64,000 bases of DNA from JARYLZ01 sp964388275 (GCA_964388275.1 CAYLZD010000001.1:62001-126000), one strand, 5' to 3'; shown: positions 24,794 through 34,039, numbered from the stretch's first letter. Notes: generated by a model not told the origin, from the letters alone. Numbers and translations: made by a program.

Positions 24794-26212
24794 TCAGTTC
24801 AGCCACATTGCGAACATGGGATCCCAAGGGGGAAGCTCTACGGCCTTCTGGCTGAAAATATCGGACACTTGCTTCGGCAGATGCTTTCGGTGAATGATTG
24901 CGGTGTAGTTGTACTCCTCAAACCAGTCGTCATACATCGTGAAGAGGCCGCTGTTGCCCGCCTTGGCGCCCCAACTGTTCTCGACTAGCCATTTCTCCGG
25001 CTTGCCCCCGACGACATCCACGCCGATTATCAACATGGCATGGGATGGAATGCTCTCCTGATAGAGCACTCGTGTTTTTTTATCCATGTCCAGGTCTACG
25101 CCGTACAGCGACCGGTAATCGTACAGGCCGAGTTTCATGGCCCCGAGCTTGGAGTCGGATTCCTTCCCCACGTCACAGCCGAACCACACGGGTTCGTCGG
25201 CCAGAACGGACTTGAGGGTCAATTCCTTCATCAGCTCCATGGAGACGTTCGCAAAAGTCAGGTTGGGCAGGTCGAAGAAATTCCTGTCATAGCGAATCTG
25301 ATACAGCTTTCCGAAAGGATGAGACGGCACGCTGTAAAGGCACACGTAGTCGCCGAGTTTGAAGCCGACATGCTTCTCGTAAAACTGTTTCGGAGTGTAT
25401 TCCATGGGCTCATTGATCTCGCCGTCCTTGTCTTCGAATCGCCATCTGAATTTTTCAGGTGGAACTCCGAGATGTATCGCCAGCATGCGGTACACGTCCC
25501 CGAGCATGGCCGTCTTTCGTTGGCGCAGATCGTTCTCGCCTCGTCCCGACTCGTGGAGAGCTCGCAATTCGGACGCGCAGCGGCGGAGATACCTGGAAAC
25601 CGTAGAGTTCATCAATCCGGTGTTTCCGCTGGATTCGGTTTCAGGCATCACTTCCGCCGGCACGGCTCCGTACTTGTCCACAAGGGCGGTGACCATGTTC
25701 CACTGGCCTCCATCCGGAAAAGGATTCTTGAGCAGCCATTCCACATCGCGGTCGTCCAGCGGGCGGGCGCGTGTGTCGATTATGGACTCGAGGAACAGGT
25801 TGGCTTTTTCGAGCTTATCGTAGAAGAACAGGAAATTCTGTGAAAACTCGAAAGTCCTGACGTTCAGAGAAGTCATCGCCGCCGGACGCATCAAATTGAG
25901 ACCCGCATACAACCAGCAACGACCGCTGCTCTTCTGATCGGTTACACCCTGAGTCTTTATTTTTTTACTGAAATGGTTGTCGATGCTATTGGCTGTTTCT
26001 CGGTCCAGGGAAATAGCTCGCGCGCTGTTGGCCGACACGGCGTTCATGACCGCCTTGGTTCCTGCGTCTGGCACGAAGGAAGATCTGAGAGATCGCAGGA
26101 CATCGGGCGTGAGGGCGCCCTTCTGCGCCTGAACAGCGACCGGCGGCGCTGAGAGGGCTAACAAGACAATAAAAAGCACGTGTGCTGATCGAGGATGTGC
26201 TTGAATTCGCAT
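24794..26212 (-). CDS. Exported C1-family peptidase, bleomycin hydrolase/aminopeptidase C type
   Basis: This papain-fold peptidase of the C1B group has 472 residues. The active site is complete: Q93 and C99 (TDQKSSGRCWLYAG), H391 (SHAMLIIG) and N412 (VENSWG). Unlike most bleomycin hydrolases it starts with a signal peptide (hydrophobic core VLFIVLLALSAPP, likely cut after VQAQ), so it should act in the periplasm or be secreted. A GGAG precedes the ATG. It heads a minus-strand run of eight closely spaced genes and faces the exported CHAT gene across 145 bp. In the cytoplasmic relatives the C-terminus blocks the active site and restricts the enzyme to aminopeptidase action. Confidence 0.9.
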   Translation of the reverse strand: MRIQAHPRSAHVLFIVLLALSAPPVAVQAQKGALTPDVLRSLRSSFVPDAGTKAVMNAVSANSARAISLDRETANSIDNHFSKKIKTQGVTDQKSSGRCWLYAGLNLMRPAAMTSLNVRTFEFSQNFLFFYDKLEKANLFLESIIDTRARPLDDRDVEWLLKNPFPDGGQWNMVTALVDKYGAVPAEVMPETESSGNTGLMNSTVSRYLRRCASELRALHESGRGENDLRQRKTAMLGDVYRMLAIHLGVPPEKFRWRFEDKDGEINEPMEYTPKQFYEKHVGFKLGDYVCLYSVPSHPFGKLYQIRYDRNFFDLPNLTFANVSMELMKELTLKSVLADEPVWFGCDVGKESDSKLGAMKLGLYDYRSLYGVDLDMDKKTRVLYQESIPSHAMLIIGVDVVGGKPEKWLVENSWGAKAGNSGLFTMYDDWFEEYNYTAIIHRKHLPKQVSDIFSQKAVELPPWDPMFAMWLN

Positions 26213-26226
26213 TTCTTGCTCCGTTG

Positions 26227-26327
26227 ATTTGCGGCGATATCATTGTAAGTTATGGAGCCTCAAGTCTGCAGGCAAATTTGCGGCGACGTTGCTTCGCTCG
26301 TGAGCCCGCTATCGAAACCGTCGCCGC
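26227..26327. repeat. Direct and inverted repeats between the C1 peptidase and CHAT genes
   Basis: The 11-mer ATTTGCGGCGA occurs twice in direct orientation (26227-26237 and 26276-26286). GCGGCGACG (26280-26288) has a perfect 9-base inverted copy at 26319-26327, with a 30-base loop. The repeats lie in the divergent 145-bp gap, so they may be operator sites or, on the plus transcript, a leader hairpin just before the CHAT start. Confidence 0.4.
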
Positions 26328-26357
26328 CCAGCGAAACCACATGATCGAGCATTTGAA

Positions 26358-29300
26358 ATGAAACCGGCCGGTACTCTGATTTTTTCCGTCGCCGCTTGGA
26401 TCTGCATGGTCCATTCTATGGCCGCGCAAAACGAATCTGCCCGGATTCCTTGTCAACCTGCATACTCGGGACGGTATCGTTCGGCCGACGATTCTCTTCA
26501 ATGTGCCGCATGGGAGGACAGTGCGCGCTTTTATTTCAATAAGTTTTCGGCGAAGGAGCTCCCCGATGCTTTGGAGCATCTTGTTGAGCCGTATGTTTTG
26601 GCGTACACAAGAGCCTTTTCAGGCGGGGATCATCCGGCGATCGCCGCCGCGAAACGGCTGGGTGCATGGATCCTGCAGCATAAAGACATATCCCGTTCCC
26701 TCATGTATGCAGACAGCGCCCTGGCCATTTACGAGCGGATGTACAGCTGCCCTTCAGTCGAGGCTGCGGCATGTGCCCGTGAGGCAGGATACTACCACGC
26801 CTTGTCAGGAAACAAAGCAATCGCCGAGTCCAGATATAAACGCGCCCTCGCCTTTCTAGCTTCGGATGAACAGGAAATGGTGGAAGCAGCCGGAGAGGTG
26901 TATTTCTATCTCGGCCTGCTGCATGATTCACAGAAGAGACACGCCGGCGCGGCCGACAGTTTTCGTGAAGCCGCCCTCCGCTCCGGAAAAACAGGTGACT
27001 CGGCCTCGACGATCGAACGGCTCGGTTGGCTCGGTAACTCGCTGCAAGAACTCGGAGACTTCCAGGGGGCGGAAACTGCTTTCAAAGAAGCCTACAGTTT
27101 AGCGGTTGCGTTGAAACCGCGTCGGATACCGTTAATTATCGCCTCTCTGAACGATTTGACCGATCTATACATAGCCACGGCTCGTAATTCGCAAGCCCGC
27201 AGAACCAGCAGCGAAACTCTCGAAATATTGAGCAACCCTGCGCATTCGGAATTCAAAGACGAGAGATGGTCGCTCCTGACCTCGCTCGGCAATCTTGCTC
27301 TGGACGAAGGCGATGCGCCGGAAAGCGAAAGGTATTACAAGGATGCCATCGCTCTGTCCAGGGAAATGAATGATGCGCCCCGCATCGCGGGTTCCCTGAT
27401 AAACCTCGGCTCGCATTACGCTCGAAGAGGCATGCGTGAAGAGGCCGCCGAGTTGCTCATGGCCGCGCGGGAAGAACTGGGTTCATCACCCGAAATCGAT
27501 CACCCGGAAATATTCGCAACTCTCACAAATAATCTTGGATCGATCTTCACGGATCTGACTCGGTTTGAGAAAGCGGAGTCAATGCTTGAAACTTCGAAAC
27601 GGATCACGGAGGCGCTTTATGGACCCGCATCACCGCGTCTGGTTCAGGTATTGAACAATCTGGCGGTGTTGCACATGCGAACAGGGCATTTGCCTCTCTC
27701 CGCTGAACTTTTCAGGCGTTCGATCAACACAGCCGCATCTCATTACGGTTCGAATCATCCCATAACGAGAAGAGTCAAAATCAATCTGGGCGGTGTGGAA
27801 CTCGATGCGGGCATGACGGATTCGGCCTACCGGCATCTCTCGGAAGCCGAAACCTCAATGGCGCTCGAATTGGACGTCTCGCACCCCGATCGTCTCGAAA
27901 GCCTGCGGCTCCTGATGAAGTGGCACACCGTGCGCATCGGTCACCTCGATGCCGCGTCGAATGCCGGAAATCTGATACGAGGAGCTTCGACTCTGCTGCG
28001 GCAGTCGTTTGAATTCGAGAGCGAGGGAAAGCAGCTGCAATTCTACAATAAAAAAATACTACCCTGTCTCGATGCAGTCGCGCGCTGGTGCATGGCGACG
28101 AACGGCGGAGAAGGCGCGGCCGATCTCTTCGCGGAAGCGCTTCTGCGTCTGAAAGGAGCTGTGCTCGGAGAGAGCGTCCGTCGCAGCATGACGAATTTCG
28201 CCCGCGGCGCTGAACTCGAAATGGGAGAGCGGCTCGCGGAACTCAACGGACATTACGCATCCCTCGCATCCGCCGATCCCGTCGGCGGATCCGAAAAAGT
28301 CAACAGCGCTCTCAAAGACCGCCTCATGCGCGAAAGCGATTCTCTCGACGCAGCCATGAGGATTCTGGACAGGGAGTATGACAAGCTGAGAAAACGACAA
28401 GATGCCGGACTTGACATGCTCAAGCGGGCGCTTCGCCAGGGTGAAGCGCTTGTCGACTTTTACGGGATTCCGGCCGAGGATCCCGATGCAGGCCGCGAAT
28501 ATGTTGCCGTGGTGCTCAAACCGTCGGGTCCGGCTTCCTTCGTCCGCCTCTGTACCGACTCCCAGCTCAATCCTCACGTGACGCGCCACGGCGCTCAACG
28601 GCATCCCGTGGAATACGCCGCAACGCTGAATCGTCTCAGCCGGCTTATCTGGCGGCCTATCGCGCCGTTGCTCACGGATGTGCGGAAGCTGGTGCTGTCC
28701 CCTGACGGCATTCTTCACAGAATATCCTTTGCGGAACTTCCCGCGGGCGGGGATGCCGATTCGCCCGTGCTCGATGACGTTTTCCAATTCACCCAGATCG
28801 GCGGCGCCGGTGAACTGCTCGCGCGCCTGCCTGCATACATGCCTCGTCCTTACAGACAATCCAGTCGGATAGTGTTCATGGGCGATCCGGATTTCGAGGG
28901 AAACGCGGCTATTAAAAACAAAAACGGACACGACGGCCGAAAAGGCTGGGCTCCCTTGCCGGGCACACGTCTTGAATTGGATCGCGTGTCGGGGATATGC
29001 CGCGAGAAAGGGCTTGACGTCACGCTTCTCACCGGAAACGAAGCGTCCGAATCGGCCTTGCGATCCCTGGACGGACAAGCTCCGCGCGTCCTGCATCTCG
29101 CAACGCACGGTTTCTTCTTCCCGGTGCTTCGCATCGGCGAAACGGCGAAGAAAGATTCCGCGGTTTTCACCAGAGGCGGAGAGTACCTGAGAAGCGACAT
29201 GCACCCTCTCATGCGTTCGGGAATCGTGCTCGCGGGCGTCAACAGCGCATGGAGAGGCGCGCCCGCCGCGACACGGGATGATGACGGGATACTTACCGCC

Positions 29301-29618
29301 CTGGAGCTGGCGAATATGGATTTGACGGGATCGGAACTGGTCGTACTCTCTGCCTGCGAAACGGCGTTGGGCGATATCAGGAACGGCGAGGGCATTTTCG
29401 GTTTGCAACGGGCCCTGCGCGCCGCTGGCGCTTCAGCCATGATCATGAGCCTGCGCCGCGTACCCGACCAGGCGACCGCTGAACTGATGGAATCATTCTA
29501 CGATTGCTGGCTCGGAGGCATGACGCGGCCGGAAGCTTTGCGGACCGCGAGAAAACGTTTGCGCGACCGCGGCGCCCCAGCTTCCGACTGGGGCGGATTC
29601 ATCCTCATAGGAGAGTGA
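26358..29618 (+). CDS. Exported TPR-CHAT protein (caspase-like peptidase domain)
   Basis: This 1086-residue protein has a signal peptide (about 1-24, ending VHSMAAQ), a long array of tetratricopeptide repeats (roughly 60-560, several with the W/L-G-Y-A/F-P pattern, e.g. ATLTNNLGSIFTDLTRFEKAE), a helical linker (about 580-690) and a C-terminal CHAT domain (about 780-1086). CHAT domains belong to clan CD with the caspases; the His-Cys dyad is intact as H917 (LHLATHGF) and C1000 (LSACETA), and the end reads SDWGGFILIGE, as is typical. Most studied CHAT proteins are cytoplasmic, so export is notable. It is divergent from an exported C1 peptidase. The substrate and role are unknown. Confidence 0.9.
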   Translation: MKPAGTLIFSVAAWICMVHSMAAQNESARIPCQPAYSGRYRSADDSLQCAAWEDSARFYFNKFSAKELPDALEHLVEPYVLAYTRAFSGGDHPAIAAAKRLGAWILQHKDISRSLMYADSALAIYERMYSCPSVEAAACAREAGYYHALSGNKAIAESRYKRALAFLASDEQEMVEAAGEVYFYLGLLHDSQKRHAGAADSFREAALRSGKTGDSASTIERLGWLGNSLQELGDFQGAETAFKEAYSLAVALKPRRIPLIIASLNDLTDLYIATARNSQARRTSSETLEILSNPAHSEFKDERWSLLTSLGNLALDEGDAPESERYYKDAIALSREMNDAPRIAGSLINLGSHYARRGMREEAAELLMAAREELGSSPEIDHPEIFATLTNNLGSIFTDLTRFEKAESMLETSKRITEALYGPASPRLVQVLNNLAVLHMRTGHLPLSAELFRRSINTAASHYGSNHPITRRVKINLGGVELDAGMTDSAYRHLSEAETSMALELDVSHPDRLESLRLLMKWHTVRIGHLDAASNAGNLIRGASTLLRQSFEFESEGKQLQFYNKKILPCLDAVARWCMATNGGEGAADLFAEALLRLKGAVLGESVRRSMTNFARGAELEMGERLAELNGHYASLASADPVGGSEKVNSALKDRLMRESDSLDAAMRILDREYDKLRKRQDAGLDMLKRALRQGEALVDFYGIPAEDPDAGREYVAVVLKPSGPASFVRLCTDSQLNPHVTRHGAQRHPVEYAATLNRLSRLIWRPIAPLLTDVRKLVLSPDGILHRISFAELPAGGDADSPVLDDVFQFTQIGGAGELLARLPAYMPRPYRQSSRIVFMGDPDFEGNAAIKNKNGHDGRKGWAPLPGTRLELDRVSGICREKGLDVTLLTGNEASESALRSLDGQAPRVLHLATHGFFFPVLRIGETAKKDSAVFTRGGEYLRSDMHPLMRSGIVLAGVNSAWRGAPAATRDDDGILTALELANMDLTGSELVVLSACETALGDIRNGEGIFGLQRALRAAGASAMIMSLRRVPDQATAELMESFYDCWLGGMTRPEALRTARKRLRDRGAPASDWGGFILIGE

Positions 29619-29687
29619 CGAAAATGGCTATCGCCGCGCCGCCCGGAAGAACCGAATAATGCCGGTGATGCGTATCCGGTTCCGCGT

Positions 29688-30263
29688 CTATGACAGAAGA
29701 AACCTCCAATTCAGTTCCGCGCTTTTCTTGATGCCGATGCGAGGCGTCTGCAATATCCTCCTCTCAGGCGCCGCCGGCGCGTCCAGCAGCATGATTTCCG
29801 GTCCTGCGAGCGCATGTCCGTTGTGACTGCGGTCGATCCCGAAAGCCCGGCAGCACATCGCCGGGCCGGCTGTCAATCGTGAAATCCCGACGCCGCCCCT
29901 GTTAACGCGCATTGCATCGATTCCCTCCAAAGGCGTCATCGCGCGTATGAGCACGGCAGCGCCTATTCCCGCTTCTTCCGTCACGACATTCATGCAGTGA
30001 TGCATGCCGTAGATGAAGTACACGTACAAAATGCCGCCGGCTTCGAACATGGGAGCGTTGCGCACCGTCCGGCCGCGGAAACTGTGAGATGCTTCGTCGT
30101 CGCGCTGATGATAGGCTTCGACCTCCGTTATGCGGCCGGAAAGAATTCCGCTTTCACAGTTTCTGACGAGTATTTTCCCCAGCAAATCCCTAGCGACGAT
30201 CAGAGTGGGCCTCAAATAGAAGTCTGGAGAAAGAATGCGGCGGGATCGTCTCGGCGGACTCAT
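29688..30263 (-). CDS. DNA-3-methyladenine glycosylase (AAG/MPG family)
   Basis: This base-excision repair enzyme removes alkylated purines and hypoxanthine. It has 191 residues, with the AAG-family fold elements DLLGKILVR, ITEVEAYHQRDDEASH (general-base Glu equivalent to human E125 at E49), and YVYFIYGMHHCMNVVTE, followed by AVLIRAM. It is the last of three closely spaced minus-strand genes, after a cytochrome with no functional link that I can see. The 69 bp between it and the convergent CHAT gene hold no convincing terminator. Confidence 0.93.
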   Translation of the reverse strand: MSPPRRSRRILSPDFYLRPTLIVARDLLGKILVRNCESGILSGRITEVEAYHQRDDEASHSFRGRTVRNAPMFEAGGILYVYFIYGMHHCMNVVTEEAGIGAAVLIRAMTPLEGIDAMRVNRGGVGISRLTAGPAMCCRAFGIDRSHNGHALAGPEIMLLDAPAAPERRILQTPRIGIKKSAELNWRFLLS

Positions 30264-30308
30264 CGGAACTTCACAGCAGCGCTTCTTGCGGCTCTCCGTC
30301 TCTGCGGA

Positions 30309-31082
30309 TTACCTCGATTCCCTGTCCGCATGAGACATGAGATCAGCCACATCCTGGTCCGACAGACGGTCCATGGAAAAAAACGGCATTGCGGCGCGGC
30401 CGAGGCGCACCGTCATAGGCAACCGGTGAACGGATTTCCTCATGGCGCGAAGCGACGGACCCGATTCGGGCGAATTCCGCGAATGGCAGCGCGCGCATGC
30501 CGCCGCGAAAAGCCGCTCCCCCTGCTCCGGATCACCGCGCAATGCGGCAATGCTCGGTTCCGCCGACCGCCATGCCGACCATGTCGCGGCGGTGTCGCCT
30601 GGGAAATACAACGAGGTCCATTTGAGGACCGGGCTCTCCGCGCCCGTCGAGACAGCTGAATAAAAGGCAAGCAACCTTGCCGCTTCCTCCTTTGTCAGAG
30701 CTTGTTCCGGCCCGTTGCCTCGTTTCTGAAAAACCGCCGCGCAACGGGACGCGCCCGCCGCCGTGCGCCTCAAATCCGCCCCTCTGATCAGGCCGTTCCA
30801 AACGCTGCTTCGTCCGGCTGCGCCGACGATGGAATGTCCCGGCGTGATCCTGTTTTCCAGCGGCACCGCATCATCGCAGTCCGGATGGCAATCGGCGCAT
30901 GATACGCCGGTTCCGCCGAAACCGCGGTCATAAAAGATGTCGCGGCCGGCTTTTGCGAGCTCGGGATCGGCCGCCGGAAAAGCCTTTTCAACGGAAGACG
31001 TGCGACCACGCTCATCCCCGCCGCAACCCGAAGCAAGCATCAACCAGAAGAAGAGATTCGCAAGCGGCTTTATCCTAATCAT
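30309..31082 (-). CDS. Dihaem c-type cytochrome lipoprotein
   Basis: This exported electron carrier or peroxidase-like protein has 257 residues. A lipoprotein signal ends in LASGC (Cys about 20). Two haem-binding motifs are present, CADCH near residue 62 and CARCH near residue 197. The first half resembles the di-haem cytochrome c peroxidase/MauG family (AGRDIFYDRGFGGTGVSCADCH, then GHSIVGAAGRSSVWNG), and the second is a class I-like cytochrome with a candidate axial Met in AAMPFFSM. The usual CCP length is over 300, so it is shorter than a full peroxidase. It overlaps the upstream membrane protein gene by 8 bp. Confidence 0.85.
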   Translation of the reverse strand: MIRIKPLANLFFWLMLASGCGGDERGRTSSVEKAFPAADPELAKAGRDIFYDRGFGGTGVSCADCHPDCDDAVPLENRITPGHSIVGAAGRSSVWNGLIRGADLRRTAAGASRCAAVFQKRGNGPEQALTKEEAARLLAFYSAVSTGAESPVLKWTSLYFPGDTAATWSAWRSAEPSIAALRGDPEQGERLFAAACARCHSRNSPESGPSLRAMRKSVHRLPMTVRLGRAAMPFFSMDRLSDQDVADLMSHADRESR

Positions 31083-31509
31083 CGGAATTTACCTCGCCCT
31101 CCGTGTAAGTCTGTTTCGGTTCCCAGAGCTCCCCTTCGCAGGGTATGGAATCTTCGGAGACATGTTCGTCCAGTTTCGAACACAACACGCCTGTTACTTC
31201 AAAAAATCTGCATGAAGCGCAAAGGGTTTCGGTCACCACCCGACGGGTTTCCTCCTTGTAAATCCTGTACTGGATTTGTATGGGGTGTCCCACGAAAGCG
31301 TAAAGTGAAATAGCCGTAACTGCCCACCAGAGTGAATAGTCGATCCATCTGACGTACTCGTAAAGAAGCAACGCGCCGATCATCACGAGAGCGAGGCGGA
31401 AAATCGCCCATGCCACGATGCTGCCGATCGTGTGCCTGTATTGCCTGCCCGCGGATTTATTTTCAACCGTTTCTTGATTCATGAGATGCCGTGTGAATCG
31501 ATTCCCCAT
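31075..31509 (-). CDS. Two-helix membrane protein with four-cysteine C-terminal motif
   Basis: This 144-residue protein is of unknown function. Two hydrophobic segments (about 29-48 and 54-72) are followed by a soluble tail with CASC (C-x2-C), a third Cys eleven residues further on and a fourth in PCEGELWEP, a spacing that could hold a metal or an Fe-S centre. A second Met at 31482 is an equally good start. It is cotranscribed with the dihaem cytochrome (8-bp overlap), which would fit a redox role, but this is only context. Confidence 0.65.
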   Translation of the reverse strand: MGNRFTRHLMNQETVENKSAGRQYRHTIGSIVAWAIFRLALVMIGALLLYEYVRWIDYSLWWAVTAISLYAFVGHPIQIQYRIYKEETRRVVTETLCASCRFFEVTGVLCSKLDEHVSEDSIPCEGELWEPKQTYTEGEVNSDD

Positions 31510-31653
31510 ACAGCCGATGCGATCGGAAAAAGGAATGAAGCAGGGATTCGGCGGTGTCGATAGTGAACGCTTTTGATTTCATCGAATGAATCTTCTACAT
31601 TTCCGTGTTGAGGTAAAATAGACCTTCGCAAACGCCTGCACAAGTCATAAAAA

Positions 31654-32532
31654 ATGCTTTTCAATCGACCTCGCGGAAATACATGGGAACCCGTCTGGTC
31701 CTTCACAGCGGACGGACTCATCTGGCTGCTGCGCATCTCGGGTTCGGGACGCGTCGTCTGCGAGGTGCGCAATCCTGAAAAGAGAACGGCGCGCTATGCG
31801 TGCCTTGACGAACAGTCGGGCGCCGTGCTCTGGCAGGACCTCGCTTTCGATGAAAACTGGTGGGTAGGGATCGAGGAAGTGCAGGATGAGAGGATTTATT
31901 TCCACCGCTACCGCAAACCGGACCTCCCACAACATCTCGGCATAACGGCGGTCGACATCGAAACCGGCGCGATGCTGTGGGAAAACCGCGACGCCACATT
32001 CTTGTTCGCTGTCGGAAATGAAGTGTTCGTTTCGCGCCGCGGCTTCGAGGAGCATTTTTTCTATGCGCTCGATGCCTCCAACGGCGACATCGCACGGGAA
32101 CTGGGCAGCGATCCGGCGCCGATCAACAAGTTGCGGCGGGAACTCGATGACAACGACGCCTTCGCTTCATATGAGTATCCGAGGGATCTGACCGAAGCGG
32201 AGCGTCACCCAGACGAGCACAGTCGGCTCCTCGACAAATATGTGGATCGATCTATCGTGAAGGGTCCGCTGGATACGCTTGCGCGCGGCCATATGCTGGT
32301 TGCGAGCTGGCACGAGGAAGAGACCGCCGGCGGAAGAAGCGCTGGAGCACTGACCCAAAAACTGCTCGCTCTGGATATCGTTGGTGGAAAGGAACTGTAC
32401 AAAGCGGTTATCAACAGTCAAGTTGCAACACCCTCGATAGATTCCTTCTTCGCAAAAGAGGACCTCCTTTTTTACATCAAAGACGGAAACACGCTCTTCG
32501 CACACCGCCTCCCTTCACAGACCCGGCCATGA
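31654..32532 (+). CDS. DUF4905-like beta-propeller-type protein
   Basis: This 292-residue cytoplasmic protein resembles the DUF4905 family of Bacteroidota/Chlorobiota. Repeats of the form A..D..(T/S)G..LW..(RYACLDEQSGAVLWQ, ITAVDIETGAMLWEN, FYALDASNGDIAREL, LLALDIVGGKELYK) look like PQQ-type propeller blades, though only about four are visible. There is no signal peptide. The function is unknown. It overlaps the yjbQ gene by four bases (ATGA), so they are translated together. Confidence 0.72.
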   Translation: MLFNRPRGNTWEPVWSFTADGLIWLLRISGSGRVVCEVRNPEKRTARYACLDEQSGAVLWQDLAFDENWWVGIEEVQDERIYFHRYRKPDLPQHLGITAVDIETGAMLWENRDATFLFAVGNEVFVSRRGFEEHFFYALDASNGDIARELGSDPAPINKLRRELDDNDAFASYEYPRDLTEAERHPDEHSRLLDKYVDRSIVKGPLDTLARGHMLVASWHEEETAGGRSAGALTQKLLALDIVGGKELYKAVINSQVATPSIDSFFAKEDLLFYIKDGNTLFAHRLPSQTRP

Positions 32533-32948
32533 AAATCACAACGACCTCGCTCCGCATCGAGACGCGCGGCAACAACGATATGATCGACATCACGGAACGG
32601 CTCGGCCTTCTGCTCTCAAAACACGGCTACACGAACGGCCATGCGCTCGTCTTCGTGCCGGGCAGCACCGCGGGTCTCACGACGATCGAATTCGAACAAG
32701 GCCTCCGGCAGGATTTCGCGGCCCTGATGGAGAGAATAGCGCCGAGAGGAGCGCATTACAACCATGAAGAGACGTGGAACGACGGCAACGGGCACTCGCA
32801 CGTCCGCGCTTCGCTGATCGGACCTTCCATCGCACTGCCTTTCTCGGATGGACGTTTCGCGCTCGGCGTCTGGCAACAGGTTGTGCTTGTGGATTTCGAC
32901 GTCCGGCCTCGCCTTCGCGAACTCACCGTACAATTCCTCGGCGAGTAA
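32529..32948 (+). CDS. yjbQ: YjbQ/UPF0047 family protein
   Basis: This small conserved protein has 139 residues. Family hallmarks are the VFVPGSTAGLTTIE segment, the histidine cluster HYNHEETWNDGNGHSHVRASL, which binds metal or phosphate, and GVWQQVVLVDFD. Some homologues can replace thiamine-phosphate synthase in E. coli, so databases often use the name secondary thiamine-phosphate synthase; the true role is open. kdsD follows after 43 bp. Confidence 0.92.
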   Translation: MKITTTSLRIETRGNNDMIDITERLGLLLSKHGYTNGHALVFVPGSTAGLTTIEFEQGLRQDFAALMERIAPRGAHYNHEETWNDGNGHSHVRASLIGPSIALPFSDGRFALGVWQQVVLVDFDVRPRLRELTVQFLGE

Positions 32949-32991
32949 TACCGCGCTTATTCCGAGCGGAACAAAACGACAACTATTCAGC

Positions 32992-33963
32992 ATGGACAGC
33001 AAAGACATAGCGCTCAGCGGCAAACGAGTGATGGAAATCGAAGCCCAAGCTCTGCTTGCGCTGCGAAACAGGATCGGCGACAGCTTCGTCGCGGCCGTCG
33101 AGATGATCTTCAACTGTGCGGGCCGGCTGGTGGTGACCGGCGTCGGAAAGAGCGGATTGATAGCCCGGAAAATCGTGGCGACAATGAATTCAACCGGGAC
33201 CCCCGCGCTCTTCCTGCACCCGGTAGACGCCCTGCACGGCGATCTGGGCATGGTTCGGGCTGAAGACGTTACGCTTATCTTGTCGAAAAGCGGCAATACA
33301 GAAGAAATAAAAAACATACTGCCGGTGTTATCTCGAATCGGCGTCCGCATCATCTCGATAGTCGGAAACGCCGATTCCCTGCTCGCCGGATCATCGGACA
33401 TAGCTCTGGACGGCAGTGTTGAAGAAGAGGCCTGCCCGTACGATCTGGCGCCGACCGCATCGACAACCGCGGCACTCGCCTGGGGCGACGCTCTGGCGAT
33501 CGCGCTTCTCGAAAGGCGCGGTTTCACAGCTGAACACTTCGCGCTTTATCATCCTGCGGGAAGTCTGGGCAGGCGACTTCTGCTCCGGGTCAGCCACATA
33601 ATGTCTCAAGGCGATTCCGTACCCGTCGTGCGCCGGGATGTTCCGCTGAAAGAAGCCATCTTCGAGATCACATCCAAGCGTTTCGGCGCCACCTGCGTCG
33701 TGGACGAAAAAGGCGCTCTGCTCGGAATCATCACGGACGGCGATCTCAGGCGCTTGCTCGAGAAGCAGCCCGACATCACATCCCTGCTCGCCGTCGACGC
33801 CATGACCTTGAATCCAAAGACTATATTCTCGAACGCGCTGGCAGCTCAAGCGCTGGAAGTCATGGAACAATACAAGATCACCCAACTTATCATTGTCGAT
33901 GCGATGAAGACACCTATCGGGATCGTACATTTGCATGACCTGATTCGACTCGGACTCAGATAA
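32992..33963 (+). CDS. kdsD: D-arabinose-5-phosphate isomerase
   Basis: This enzyme interconverts ribulose-5-phosphate and arabinose-5-phosphate, the first step to Kdo for the LPS core. It has 323 residues from the ATG at 32992: a SIS domain with VVTGVGKSGLIARKIVATMNSTGTPALFLHP (key: GVGKSG, K-I-x-A-T-x-x-S/N-T-G-T), DLGMV, then ILSKSGNTEEI; and two CBS domains (about 205-260 and 275-320). The frame extends 48 codons further upstream over yjbQ, which is rejected. Together with lpxC and lpxA in the window it indicates normal LPS synthesis. Confidence 0.94.
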   Translation: MDSKDIALSGKRVMEIEAQALLALRNRIGDSFVAAVEMIFNCAGRLVVTGVGKSGLIARKIVATMNSTGTPALFLHPVDALHGDLGMVRAEDVTLILSKSGNTEEIKNILPVLSRIGVRIISIVGNADSLLAGSSDIALDGSVEEEACPYDLAPTASTTAALAWGDALAIALLERRGFTAEHFALYHPAGSLGRRLLLRVSHIMSQGDSVPVVRRDVPLKEAIFEITSKRFGATCVVDEKGALLGIITDGDLRRLLEKQPDITSLLAVDAMTLNPKTIFSNALAAQALEVMEQYKITQLIIVDAMKTPIGIVHLHDLIRLGLR

Positions 33964-34039
33964 CATCGGATAGAGCGTATCACCCTCCCGCAGCGGAGCC
34001 GCATCCGCCAATCCTTCACCGACTACCTGGACTGCATCA

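Noticed and set aside
26271..26284. GG-N10-GC as a sigma54 promoter before the CHAT gene
   Set aside because: Only the GG and GC dinucleotides fit; the -12 part reads CGGCG, a poor match to TTGCA.
28059..29408. 449-codon open frame on the minus strand
   Set aside because: Antisense shadow of the CHAT domain; GC-rich codon bias removes stops. No ribosome-binding site or family match seen.
26213..29618. CHAT protein as a phage-defence (gasdermin or CRISPR-Craspase) system
   Set aside because: The protein is exported, and no gasdermin, Cas or other defence gene is adjacent.
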